Of a stretch of 64,000 bases of DNA, positions 55,691 through 64,000 are shown one piece after another. Source of the stretch: MAG-121220-bin8 sp002700465 (GTDB taxonomy: Bacteria; Bacteroidota; Bacteroidia; Flavobacteriales; Flavobacteriaceae). The position numbers were made by a program, and so were the translations under genes. The stretch's first letter is position 1. Each line of letters starts with the position of its first letter. The DNA lies in assembly GCA_943789295.1 (NCBI GenBank), contig CALSTO010000002.1, forward strand, positions 62,001-126,000, given 5' to 3'. The notes beneath the pieces are model-generated. The model was given only the letters and a program-made list of their open reading frames with translations, searched no databases and was not told the DNA's origin.

Positions 55691-57040
55691 ATGAAAATTA
55701 TAATTGCAGGAGCTGGAGAAGTCGGCTTTCATTTAGCAAAGTTACTTTCTTTTGAATCCCATGATATTACCTTAATTGATAATAAAAAATCAAGTTTAAA
55801 CATTGCGGAAAATAAACTTGACATTAAAACTATCGAGGGTAATGCTGCTTCAATTTCAGTATTAAAGGATGCTGACGTAGAGAATTCTGATTTAGTAGTT
55901 TCTTTAACTACATCTGAAACTACTAACTTTACAACTTGCTTTTTATCTAAACAACTTGGTGCTAAAAGAACTGTTGCTAGAATTTCTAATACTGAATTTA
56001 TTAAGGACTGTAATGAAATTGATTTTGATTTAATTGGAATAGATGAGCTCATTTCACCTGAAAATTTGGCTGCTGATGAAATTAAACTAATAATTAGCGA
56101 ATCTGCCTTTACAAATAGTCATGATTTTGATGATGGTATATTAAAGATGATGGCGGTTAGACTAGAAAAAAATGCACCTTTTGTTGGTAAAACTGTTATG
56201 GAAGCTGCATCTGTCTTTCCAGGTGTTCATTTTATGCCAATTGCCCTTAAGAGAGAAAATAGTGATTCTACTATAATTCCAAGAGGAAATACTATTTTTT
56301 GTGAATGTGATCATGTTTATTTTATTACTAATAAAAAAGGTCTTAAAGAACTTTATAATTTAATGGGTATTGAAAAGCAAAAGGTAAAAAATGTGATGAT
56401 ACTTGGTGCAGGAAGAGTTGGTTCAAAATTATCCAAAGACTTAAGTTTACAAGGATTAAATATCAAGTTAATTGAAATTAACGAACAAAAAGCTAATGAT
56501 ATCGCTGAAGAATTACCTAATCTAATGGTTTTAAACGTGGATGGTCGGAATTTAGATCTTCTTGTTGAAGAAAATTTAGAAACTATGGATGCTTTTATTG
56601 CAACAAGTGGAGATTCTGAAACAAATATAATGTCATGCATGATGGCTAAGTCAAAAAAAGTAAAAAAAACTATTGCACTTGTAGAAAACATGGATTATTT
56701 CAACCTTTCTCAGTCAATAGGAATTGATAGTTTAATTAATAAAAAATTACTTGCAGCAAATGATATTTTTAAGTTTGTTCGAAATGGTGATATTGTTGAA
56801 TTAGCAATGTTAAACGATATGGATGCTGAAATAGTTGAATTTATAGTTAATGAAAATTCAAAGGTTCTTAATAAAAAAATAATGGATCTAGATTTTCCAT
56901 TAACTGGAATTATTGGAGGAGTTATAAGAAATAACGAAGGTATTATAGCTTTAGGAGATTTTGAGATTAAATTAGGAGACAGAGTTCTTGTTTGTTCTAA
57001 ACCTGAAAGTATTAAAAAAGTAGAAAGTTTATTTTTATAA
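55691..57040 (+). CDS. trkA: Trk potassium uptake regulatory subunit TrkA
   Basis: TrkA is the cytosolic, nucleotide-binding ring that gates the TrkH K+ channel. The 449-residue protein has two RCK units; each starts with a Rossmann loop (IIIAGAGEVG at residues 3-12, and ILGAGRVG near 237), and each is followed by a TrkA-C domain. It precedes trkH by 8 bases. K+ supply is interesting next to the K+-dependent type pyrophosphatase in this window. Confidence 0.95.
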   Translation: MKIIIAGAGEVGFHLAKLLSFESHDITLIDNKKSSLNIAENKLDIKTIEGNAASISVLKDADVENSDLVVSLTTSETTNFTTCFLSKQLGAKRTVARISNTEFIKDCNEIDFDLIGIDELISPENLAADEIKLIISESAFTNSHDFDDGILKMMAVRLEKNAPFVGKTVMEAASVFPGVHFMPIALKRENSDSTIIPRGNTIFCECDHVYFITNKKGLKELYNLMGIEKQKVKNVMILGAGRVGSKLSKDLSLQGLNIKLIEINEQKANDIAEELPNLMVLNVDGRNLDLLVEENLETMDAFIATSGDSETNIMSCMMAKSKKVKKTIALVENMDYFNLSQSIGIDSLINKKLLAANDIFKFVRNGDIVELAMLNDMDAEIVEFIVNENSKVLNKKIMDLDFPLTGIIGGVIRNNEGIIALGDFEIKLGDRVLVCSKPESIKKVESLFL

Positions 57041-57048
57041 ATAGATCA

Positions 57049-58542
57049 ATGTCTAAACTTAATAGAAAATTAATTTTTCACATTTTAGGATTATTGTTAA
57101 TGTTCAATGGTTTTGCAATGCTTATTTCTGCATTTGTAAGTTATTTAACTAATGACGGTTTCTTAAGTGAAATGACAATAGTATCATCATTCGCGATTTT
57201 TTTTGGTTGGCTTTTGATGACTGTTTCTAAAAAAAATGAAAGAAAAATAAATAAAAGAGACGCTTATTTTGTTGTTGTATTGGGCTGGCTTACAATGGTT
57301 TTTTCAGGCATGCTTCCTTATCTTGTAACTGAGTCAATTTCTTCATTTTCAAATGTCTTTTTTGAAACAATGTCTGGATACACTACAACAGGTTCAACTA
57401 TAATTAATGATATAGATGCTTTACCTAAGAGTATAATCTTTTGGAGAAGTATGACTCATTGGTTAGGAGGGATGGGTATTATAGTTCTTGCTATTGCTAT
57501 TTTACCTTTACTGGGAATAGGAGGAATGCAACTTTTTTCTGCTGAAGCTCCTGGGCTAACTGGTGATAAGATTCATCCAAGAATTAGCGACACTGCTAAA
57601 AGATTGTGGTTGATTTATGTTGGTTTAACTATTTTGGAAACCATATTATTAAAACTCGCAGGAATGAGTTTGTTTGATGCAATAAATAACTCCATGAGCA
57701 ATATAGCCTCAGGAGGTTTTTCATCCAAAAACGAGAGTATAGGATTTTGGAATGACAATCCTTTGGTACAGTATATTATAATTTTCTTTATGTTTTTGGC
57801 TGGAACAAATTTTGTTTTAATTTATTTTGGACTAACTGGAAAATTTAAAAAAATATTTCAAGACACAGAATTTAAATGGTATGTTTCATTTATATGTGCA
57901 TTTGTTTTTATTTCTACTTTAATTTTATTTTTTAAAGTAAATTTAACCTCAACAGAATTTTATCATCCTGAAGTTCTAGGAAAATTTGAGAGTAGTTTTA
58001 GACATTCTCTTTTTCAAGTTGTTGCACTTGTTACTACAACAGGATTTGTCACAGGTGATTTTATTTCATGGACGCCTTTTTTAACTATGTTATTTTTTGG
58101 TATTATGTTTTTGGGAGGATCATCAGGTTCTACATCTGGAGGAGTTAAAGTATTACGTCATCTAATACTAATTAAAAATGGATTTTTAGAATTTAAAAGA
58201 TCTCTACATCCAAATGCAATTTTTCCGTTGAGGCACAATAATCATGTTGTTGAAAAACCAATAATAATTCACGTTCTTGCCTTTTTTATCTTATACTTAA
58301 TACTATTTATAATTGGAGCAGGAGTTTTAAGTGCGTTAGGCCTTGATTTTGTTTCAGCAATTGGCGGTGCCGCATCTTCTTTAGGAAATGTAGGGCCTGC
58401 ATTAGGAACATTGGGCCCAATTAGTAATTTTGATAGCTTGCCTGAAATAGGTAAGTACTGGTGTGCCTTTTTGATGTTGGTTGGTAGATTAGAGTTATTT
58501 ACAGTTTTGATATTTTTTACTCCTTATTTTTGGAAAAATTAA
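57049..58542 (+). CDS. trkH: Trk potassium uptake membrane subunit TrkH
   Basis: TrkH is the K+ (and possibly Na+) conducting membrane protein. The 497-residue multi-pass protein has four pore-loop repeats, with selectivity-like stretches such as SGYTTTGST, SNIASGGFS, VTTTGF and SLGNVGP. It works with TrkA encoded upstream. Its 3' end overlaps the convergent aminotransferase by 4 nt. Confidence 0.95.
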   Translation: MSKLNRKLIFHILGLLLMFNGFAMLISAFVSYLTNDGFLSEMTIVSSFAIFFGWLLMTVSKKNERKINKRDAYFVVVLGWLTMVFSGMLPYLVTESISSFSNVFFETMSGYTTTGSTIINDIDALPKSIIFWRSMTHWLGGMGIIVLAIAILPLLGIGGMQLFSAEAPGLTGDKIHPRISDTAKRLWLIYVGLTILETILLKLAGMSLFDAINNSMSNIASGGFSSKNESIGFWNDNPLVQYIIIFFMFLAGTNFVLIYFGLTGKFKKIFQDTEFKWYVSFICAFVFISTLILFFKVNLTSTEFYHPEVLGKFESSFRHSLFQVVALVTTTGFVTGDFISWTPFLTMLFFGIMFLGGSSGSTSGGVKVLRHLILIKNGFLEFKRSLHPNAIFPLRHNNHVVEKPIIIHVLAFFILYLILFIIGAGVLSALGLDFVSAIGGAASSLGNVGPALGTLGPISNFDSLPEIGKYWCAFLMLVGRLELFTVLIFFTPYFWKN

Positions 58543-59732
58543 TCAATTGTAACAGCTTTCTTAATTCTACTAATAGCATTTTTAATGTTTTCATTTGAGG
58601 CAGCATATGAAATTCTAATATTATTTGGGGATCCAAATGCATCACCAGTTACTGTTGCAACATTAGCTTCTTCAAGTAGGTATATAGCAAAGTCAGATGC
58701 ATTATTTATCTTTTGACCCTTAATTGTTGTTCCAAAAAATGATGAAATATCTGGAAAAACATAAAAAGCACCTTTAGGTTCATTTAATTTAAACCCTTTA
58801 ATATCTTTAAGAAGGTTGATTATCAGTTTTCTTCTCGACTTGAATTCATCTACCATATACTTAATTTTACTTACAGGTGCTTCAAGAGCAGCTATACAAG
58901 CACGTTGTGCTATACAGTTTGTGCCGCTAGTAATTTGTCCTTGCATTTTAGTACATGCTTTTGCTATCCAGTTGGGTGCACCAATGTAACCAATTCTCCA
59001 TCCTGTCATGGCAAAAGCTTTAGCCAGTCCGTTAACTGTAATTGTCCTGTTAAACATGGAGGGTATTTTTGCAAAACTAAAATGTGGAATTCCATAATTT
59101 ATATGTTCATAAATCTCATCAGATAGAATGTATATTTCTGGGTGTTTGTCTAAAACTCTCGCAAGAGCTTTGTATTCATCTTCTGTGTATACAGAACCGC
59201 TTGGATTATTTGGTGAATTTATTATTATCAATTTAGTCTTTACAGTAATCGCATTTTCTAATTGTAACGGTGAGATTTTGAAATCATTGGAAATATCAGA
59301 TCTTATTTCAATTGGATTTCCTTCTGCTAGTGTAACTATTGCAGAATAACTTACCCAGTAAGGAGCTACAAGTAATACATCGTCACCAGGATTTACTAAA
59401 ACTTGAACAGTGTTTGCTATGGATTGTTTGGCTCCAGTTGAAACAACAATTTGATCAGGTTGATAATCCAAGTCGTTATCTCTTTTGAATTTTTTACAAA
59501 TAGACTTTTTTAGATCAACATACCCGTCAACAGGGGTGTATGAATTATAATTATCTTCAATTGCCTTAATAGCAGCATTTTTAATAAAATCAGGGGTATT
59601 AAAGTCAGGTTCACCAAGACTTAGTCCAATAATATCAGTTCCATTTTCTTTTAATTCTCTTGCTTTTGCAGCCATTGCAAGTGTAGCTGATACAGGTAAA
59701 GTATTAATTCTTTTAGAAAGTTTGTTATTCAT
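58539..59732 (-). CDS. Class I aminotransferase (aspartate aminotransferase type)
   Basis: The 397-residue PLP enzyme has SLGEPDFNTPDFI near residue 38, NSPNNPSG at 172-179 and the PLP Lys K238 in NGLAKAFAMTGWR. These fit the Ib-type aspartate aminotransferases. The amino acid preference is not proven. It is distinct from the aromatic-operon aminotransferase. Confidence 0.9.
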   Translation of the reverse strand: MNNKLSKRINTLPVSATLAMAAKARELKENGTDIIGLSLGEPDFNTPDFIKNAAIKAIEDNYNSYTPVDGYVDLKKSICKKFKRDNDLDYQPDQIVVSTGAKQSIANTVQVLVNPGDDVLLVAPYWVSYSAIVTLAEGNPIEIRSDISNDFKISPLQLENAITVKTKLIIINSPNNPSGSVYTEDEYKALARVLDKHPEIYILSDEIYEHINYGIPHFSFAKIPSMFNRTITVNGLAKAFAMTGWRIGYIGAPNWIAKACTKMQGQITSGTNCIAQRACIAALEAPVSKIKYMVDEFKSRRKLIINLLKDIKGFKLNEPKGAFYVFPDISSFFGTTIKGQKINNASDFAIYLLEEANVATVTGDAFGSPNNIRISYAASNENIKNAISRIKKAVTID

Positions 59733-59744
59733 TTAGAGTATAAA

Positions 59745-60848
59745 TTAGGCGTTTTGAGGTTTTAATCCCATAGTTTTAAGAAATTTAAAATGTGCTCTTA
59801 TTGCATCAAAAAACGTATTAAATTCATTGTAAGGAAGATTAAATTCAATTGACGTTTTTTTAACAATCTTAGCAATTTTGTCATAATGCACGTGGGAAAT
59901 ATTTGGAAAAATATGGTGTTCAACTTGGTGATTTAAACCTCCAGTAAACCAATTAACCAATTTATTATTTGCCGCAAAATTAACAGTTGTGTTGAGTTGG
60001 TGAATTGCCCAGCTGTTTTTTATATTTCCGTTTAAATCTGGAAGAGGCATTTCAGCTTCATCCATAATATGAGCTAATTGAAAAACTAAACTCAATATTA
60101 GACCAGCAGTATAATGCATAACAATAAATGAAATCAAAACTTTCCACCATACTATATTAAAAACTAAAATTGGAATAAATATCCAGAACAAAAAATATAG
60201 TACTTTAGATATTACTAATTTAGTCCAGTTTACAAATGGGTTTGGAAATCTTCCGTGCGATAATTTTTTTTTCATATACCTTTTCATCTGAAGAAAATCA
60301 GTAGTAATTGACCAATTTAATGTCAATAATCCATAAAGCAAAATAGAATAATAATGTTGAAATTTGTGAAACCATCTCCATTTAGAGTGTTTTGAAAATC
60401 TTATAATTCGCCCTGCTTCCAAATCTTCATCATGTCCATGAATATTTGTATAAGTATGGTGTAAAACATTATGTTGGACTTGCCAGTTGTATCTATTTCC
60501 AGCTAATAAATAGATACTTCCACCCATTAATCTATTTACCCATTTTTTATTGGAAAATGAACCATGATTACCATCATGCATTACATTCATTCCAATGCCA
60601 GCCAAACCTATCCCCATTACAACTGACAATAGAATTTGAAGCCAACTTGGGATTGTTATAATAGAAATTAGAATGTAAGGAGTTAAAAGAAGACTGAACA
60701 TAGTAATTGTTTTGACCCAAATTTTCCAGTTACCATTTTTTGAAATATTATTTTCTTTAAAATAGTTATTAACTCTTTTATTTAAAGTTTTAAAAAACTC
60801 TTTAGAATCAGTTCTGGAAAATTTAATTGCATTTATTTTTTCTATCAT
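59745..60848 (-). CDS. Membrane fatty acid desaturase
   Basis: The 367-residue protein is an acyl-lipid or acyl-CoA desaturase with the three di-iron histidine boxes: HDGNH (91-95), HNVLHH (126-131) and HQVEHH (307-312). The QxxHH form of the last box is typical of front-end type desaturases. Four or so membrane segments are present. A role in membrane fluidity at low temperature is likely; the double-bond position is unknown. It is divergent from rsmG with 10 bases between. Confidence 0.9.
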   Translation of the reverse strand: MIEKINAIKFSRTDSKEFFKTLNKRVNNYFKENNISKNGNWKIWVKTITMFSLLLTPYILISIITIPSWLQILLSVVMGIGLAGIGMNVMHDGNHGSFSNKKWVNRLMGGSIYLLAGNRYNWQVQHNVLHHTYTNIHGHDEDLEAGRIIRFSKHSKWRWFHKFQHYYSILLYGLLTLNWSITTDFLQMKRYMKKKLSHGRFPNPFVNWTKLVISKVLYFLFWIFIPILVFNIVWWKVLISFIVMHYTAGLILSLVFQLAHIMDEAEMPLPDLNGNIKNSWAIHQLNTTVNFAANNKLVNWFTGGLNHQVEHHIFPNISHVHYDKIAKIVKKTSIEFNLPYNEFNTFFDAIRAHFKFLKTMGLKPQNA

Positions 60849-60858
60849 AATTAAAATA

Positions 60859-61569
60859 ATGTATACTAATAAAGATATTTATTTTGATAAAAATATTGAC
60901 GTAATTTTGAATAAATTAATAAAAGTTTTGAACATCATTAAATCTAATTTTTCAGACCTAACGAATTCTCAAATTAAACAGTTTAATAGTTTAACTATGC
61001 TTTACAAAAAGTGGAATAATAAAATAAATGTTATTTCAAGAAAAGATATATCAGAATTAAATATTAGGCATGTTTTACATTCTTTAAGTATATCTAAGGT
61101 GATAAAATTTTTACCTAAAACAAAAATTCTTGATGTCGGTACTGGAGGAGGATTCCCGGGTATACCATTGGCAATTATGTTTCCGGAAGTTTCATTTCAT
61201 CTTACTGATTCAATAGGAAAGAAAATAAAAGTAGTTCAAGCTATTGCTAATGATCTTGGTCTAAAAAATGTTGTAGCTGAAAAAATTAGATCAGAAAATG
61301 TTAATCAACAATACGATTTTATTATTAGTAGAGCTGTAACTAACATGTCAAGTTTTGTTAAAATAGTTGACGGTAAATTTTTAACCAAAAATAAGCACCA
61401 ATTAAAAAATGGAATTTTATATTTAAAAGGTGGAGACTTAACAAAAGAGTTACTGAATTTTAAATCTGCTAGAATTTATGAAATCAATAATTATATAAGT
61501 AATACTTTTTTTGAAACTAAGAAAATAGTTTATTTACCTATGCCATATATGGATAAGGGTAATCATTAG
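60859..61569 (+). CDS. rsmG: 16S rRNA (guanine527-N7)-methyltransferase
   Basis: RsmG methylates G527 of 16S rRNA. The SAM motif ILDVGTGGGFPGIPLAI and WNNKINVISRKDI are typical. From ATG 60859 the product is 236 residues, about 25 longer at the N-terminus than usual. An in-frame TTG at 60928 would give 213 residues, the normal length, so the true start is uncertain. The 3' end overlaps pruA by 32 nt. Confidence 0.92.
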   Translation: MYTNKDIYFDKNIDVILNKLIKVLNIIKSNFSDLTNSQIKQFNSLTMLYKKWNNKINVISRKDISELNIRHVLHSLSISKVIKFLPKTKILDVGTGGGFPGIPLAIMFPEVSFHLTDSIGKKIKVVQAIANDLGLKNVVAEKIRSENVNQQYDFIISRAVTNMSSFVKIVDGKFLTKNKHQLKNGILYLKGGDLTKELLNFKSARIYEINNYISNTFFETKKIVYLPMPYMDKGNH

Positions 61570-63163
61570 GTGGATTAAAATTTTCTTTAATTAATCTGGG
61601 AGAAACCCATCTTAAAAGATTTAATTTTGAACCAGCTTTATCGTTTGTACCTGAGGCTCTCGATCCGCCAAAAGGTTGTTGTCCAACTACAGCTCCTGAG
61701 GGTTTGTCATTAATGTAAAAATTTCCTGCACTATATCTCAAAGTTTTTAATGCATAATCTATAGTATCTCTATCATTTGAAATAAAGGCTCCAGTAAGAG
61801 CGTAGATAGATGTCTTATCCACCAATGAAAGCGTGTCTTTCCAATTATTATCTTCGTAAACATAAATTGTTACAACAGGCCCAAATATCTCTTTTTCCAT
61901 AGTAATGAAATTTGGATTTGTTGTCAAGATTATTGTTGGAGAAATAAAATACCCTTCAGACTTATCATAATTTCCACCTATAATAATTTCAGCTTCATTA
62001 GATTTCTTGGCAAGTTCAATATAGTTAACTATTTTATCAAAAGAATTTTCATGAATGACTGCAGTCATAAAATGTTTAAAATCAATAGGAGATCCCATAG
62101 TAATTGTACTAATTTGATCTTCTAAATTCTGAAAAATTTCTTTAGATTTAGATTTAGGGATATAAACTCTTGATGCGGCTGAACATTTTTGACCTTGATA
62201 TTCAAATCCTCCTCTAACAATTGCGGTTGAAACTATTTTTGAATCAGCAGATGGGTGTGAAAAAATAAAATCTTTTCCACCTGTTTCACCAACAATTCTA
62301 GGATAGTCTCTGTAAATGTTAATATTAGATCCGACTTTTGACCAAAGAGACTTAAATACATCAGTTGACCCTGTAAAATGAATTCCTGAAAGATTAGTAT
62401 TGTTCAAAGCAATATCAGTAATCATAACTGGGTCACCGGTAACAAGATTTATAACACCTTTAGGAAGACCAGCTTCTTTAAAAACATCCATAATTACTTT
62501 TGCACTATATACTTGATGATCACTAGGTTTCCACAATACAACATTTCCCATTAAAGCAGCACTAGCACATAGATTTCCTCCAATTGCTGTAAAGTTAAAT
62601 GGTGTAATAGCGTATACGAACCCCTCCAAAGGTCTATATTCTAATTTGTTTGAAACTTCACCAACAGTAATAGGTTGTTCTTGATAAATTTCGTTCATAT
62701 AAACTATATTAAGCTTAAGAAAATCTACAAGCTCACATGCAGCATCTATTTCTGCTTGAAAAATAGTTTTTGATTGACCAATCATGGTTGCAGCATTTAT
62801 TTTTGCTCTGTAAGGTCCAGCTATTAATTCTGCAGCTTTTAAAAATATTGATGCTCTATCTTGCCATGAAGTTTCTGTCCATTTGTTTTTAACACTTAAT
62901 GAATTATTTATTGCATCGTGAACATGTTTTTCGTTACAAACAGAAAAATTTCCAACTACTTTTTTGTTATCATGAGGTGGGTTTATATTTTTTCTTTCCT
63001 CAGTATAAATTTCATCTTCACCTATGTATAGTGGAATTTTTATATTTTGGCTATACATTGAATTATATGTGTTTTGAACTTCAATTCTTTCCTCAGAATT
63101 TTTCAAGTAATTTTTAATATCTTCATTTTTTAACTGTGGAACTTTAAACATAGATTTTTTCAT
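61538..63163 (-). CDS. pruA: 1-pyrroline-5-carboxylate dehydrogenase
   Basis: This NAD-dependent enzyme oxidises P5C (glutamate semialdehyde) to glutamate in proline degradation. The 541-residue aldehyde dehydrogenase has FTGSTDV near 263, catalytic Glu293 in GETGGKD and Cys327 in GQKCSAASR. It is a stand-alone enzyme, without a fused proline dehydrogenase. ApaG is encoded upstream on the same strand. Confidence 0.95.
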   Translation of the reverse strand: MKKSMFKVPQLKNEDIKNYLKNSEERIEVQNTYNSMYSQNIKIPLYIGEDEIYTEERKNINPPHDNKKVVGNFSVCNEKHVHDAINNSLSVKNKWTETSWQDRASIFLKAAELIAGPYRAKINAATMIGQSKTIFQAEIDAACELVDFLKLNIVYMNEIYQEQPITVGEVSNKLEYRPLEGFVYAITPFNFTAIGGNLCASAALMGNVVLWKPSDHQVYSAKVIMDVFKEAGLPKGVINLVTGDPVMITDIALNNTNLSGIHFTGSTDVFKSLWSKVGSNINIYRDYPRIVGETGGKDFIFSHPSADSKIVSTAIVRGGFEYQGQKCSAASRVYIPKSKSKEIFQNLEDQISTITMGSPIDFKHFMTAVIHENSFDKIVNYIELAKKSNEAEIIIGGNYDKSEGYFISPTIILTTNPNFITMEKEIFGPVVTIYVYEDNNWKDTLSLVDKTSIYALTGAFISNDRDTIDYALKTLRYSAGNFYINDKPSGAVVGQQPFGGSRASGTNDKAGSKLNLLRWVSPRLIKENFNPPNDYPYPYMA

Positions 63164-63177
63164 TTTATATTAAATTA

Positions 63178-63564
63178 TTAATTGAGAGCTTGAGGAGAGT
63201 TTAACTTAAAAGTTGGAATATACGCTCTAAATTTTTTTCCGGTATTTATGTCTATCATATTATAAAACCCTCTCATTGCACCAACTGTAGATGTTATCAA
63301 ACAGCCTGATGAATATATATGAGAATCTCCAGGCTTAATAATCGGTTTTTCTCCAACGACACCTTCACCATCTATTATTATGTCACTATTTAAGGAATCA
63401 AAAATTCTCCAGTGTCTAGATTTAAGTTGAACAGAATTTTTGCTTTGATTCACTATTGAAATTGTGTAACTAAAAGAGTAATTCAAAATATAGTTTTTGA
63501 AATATGAACCATCAAATATAACTTTGACAGAAATTTTAATTCCTCTAGTAACGTGATTAATCAT
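63178..63564 (-). CDS. apaG: ApaG domain protein
   Basis: The 128-residue protein is a full-length ApaG: a fibronectin-like beta-sandwich with SRHWRIFDS, GEGVVGEKPIIKPGD and GAMRGFYNM motifs. ApaG mutants of enterobacteria affect Co2+ and Mg2+ phenotypes, but the molecular role is unclear. It lies 14 bases upstream of pruA. Confidence 0.92.
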   Translation of the reverse strand: MINHVTRGIKISVKVIFDGSYFKNYILNYSFSYTISIVNQSKNSVQLKSRHWRIFDSLNSDIIIDGEGVVGEKPIIKPGDSHIYSSGCLITSTVGAMRGFYNMIDINTGKKFRAYIPTFKLNSPQALN

Positions 63565-63608
63565 TTGGGCTAAGTTATATATTTAAAATAAGAATTTAAA
63601 TAGCTTAT

Positions 63609-64000
63609 TTAATTTTTAATATTTACACTAGATAACTCACTAATTGAAATTAGTTTATAAAATTTTTCAGTTAATTTTTTATGATAAATTAATGCAGTAT
63701 ACATGTTTTGTGTTTCCCAAAAATTTCCAGAATAGTTTTTTACTTTATTTTCTGGTTCTAATCTTATGTATTTGTAATTGTAAAAACCTTGTTTGAATTT
63801 GAATTCTCCATTATAAATATCGTTATTTAATTTAAGTTCGTACTTTTTAGATATTTTATAATCATTGAACTCTCCAATTATAAAAACTCTATGTTTTTCG
63901 TCTATTTTTTCAGCTTTTAAACTAAATTTTACTAAGGAATAATCGTTTTCTGTTTCTGGATTATTAAAATTATTATTAATCACAAATGATCCATTTATGT
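63609..64000 (-). CDS. Type IX secretion plug protein (DUF5103), C-terminal part
   Basis: The frame stays open to the edge of the window, so only the C-terminal 130 or so residues are seen; the GTG at 63983 is not the real start. The fragment has the family features RVFIIGEFNDY, GFYNYKYIRLEP and NFWETQNMYTALIYH, as in the C-terminus of DUF5103, annotated as the plug of the type IX secretion pore. The N-terminal part is outside the window. Confidence 0.7.
   Translation of the reverse strand, partial: INGSFVINNNFNNPETENDYSLVKFSLKAEKIDEKHRVFIIGEFNDYKISKKYELKLNNDIYNGEFKFKQGFYNYKYIRLEPENKVKNYSGNFWETQNMYTALIYHKKLTEKFYKLISISELSSVNIKN

Overview
The window is a strongly AT-rich piece of a chromosome from a marine-type member of the Flavobacteriia (Bacteroidota). 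The lineage call rests on gene families and signals seen together: gliding and type IX secretion genes (gldB, gldC, porT, a secretion plug fragment), a GLPGLI protein, a lipidated TamA (TamL), a sigma factor without region 1.1, a dcw cluster without ddl or murF inside it, and promoters of the form TTG - 16 to 23 nt - TAnnTTTG. The species cannot be named from the sequence. Genes are tightly packed, many overlap by 1 to 14 bases, and several convergent pairs overlap at their 3' ends. No insertion sequence, prophage, CRISPR array or rRNA operon was seen.

Layout. 1-8032: the tail of an alpha-keto acid dehydrogenase E1 gene, a membrane pyrophosphatase, a deoxynucleoside kinase, and three cell-envelope genes (GLPGLI protein, TonB-dependent-type barrel, DUF6588). 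8087-10491: a SAM-II riboswitch in front of metY and metX. 10525-17564: an aromatic amino acid operon (prephenate dehydratase, aminotransferase, prephenate dehydrogenase, DAHP synthase/chorismate mutase, rsgA, dtd, a MazG-like gene, aroA), preceded by a Phe/Tyr-rich leader peptide and a textbook attenuator. 17586-22699: queA, rlmN, a polyprenyl synthase and dnaG. 22700-26164: nadE, gldB-gldC, engB and a hydrolase. 26329-41899: the full dcw cell wall and division cluster, mraZ to ftsZ, with a triple MraZ-box operator in front and a YqeY gene behind. 41906-44297: tRNA-Arg(UCG), a DUF2141 gene, a decayed PHP-type phosphodiesterase pseudogene and a DUF1080 lipoprotein. 44292-51575, mostly minus strand: anmK, rpe, rpoD, pnp, rpsO, accD, fba. 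51621-55579: tamL, an RNA methyltransferase, porT. 55633-58542: a palindromic promoter and trkA-trkH. 58539-64000: an aminotransferase, a fatty acid desaturase, rsmG, a P5C dehydrogenase, apaG and the edge-truncated 3' part of a type IX secretion plug gene.

The most notable signal is the attenuator at 10525-10698. A 25-codon reading frame has ten Phe/Tyr codons in a run of twelve, followed by mutually exclusive antiterminator and terminator helices directly before pheA. It would tie the whole Phe/Tyr operon to charged tRNA-Phe and tRNA-Tyr. Other points worth a second look are the absence of zinc-ribbon ligands in both DnaG and AccD, a perfect 16-bp-arm palindrome containing the trkA promoter, a pair of palindromes at the rpsO promoter, and the MraZ operator.
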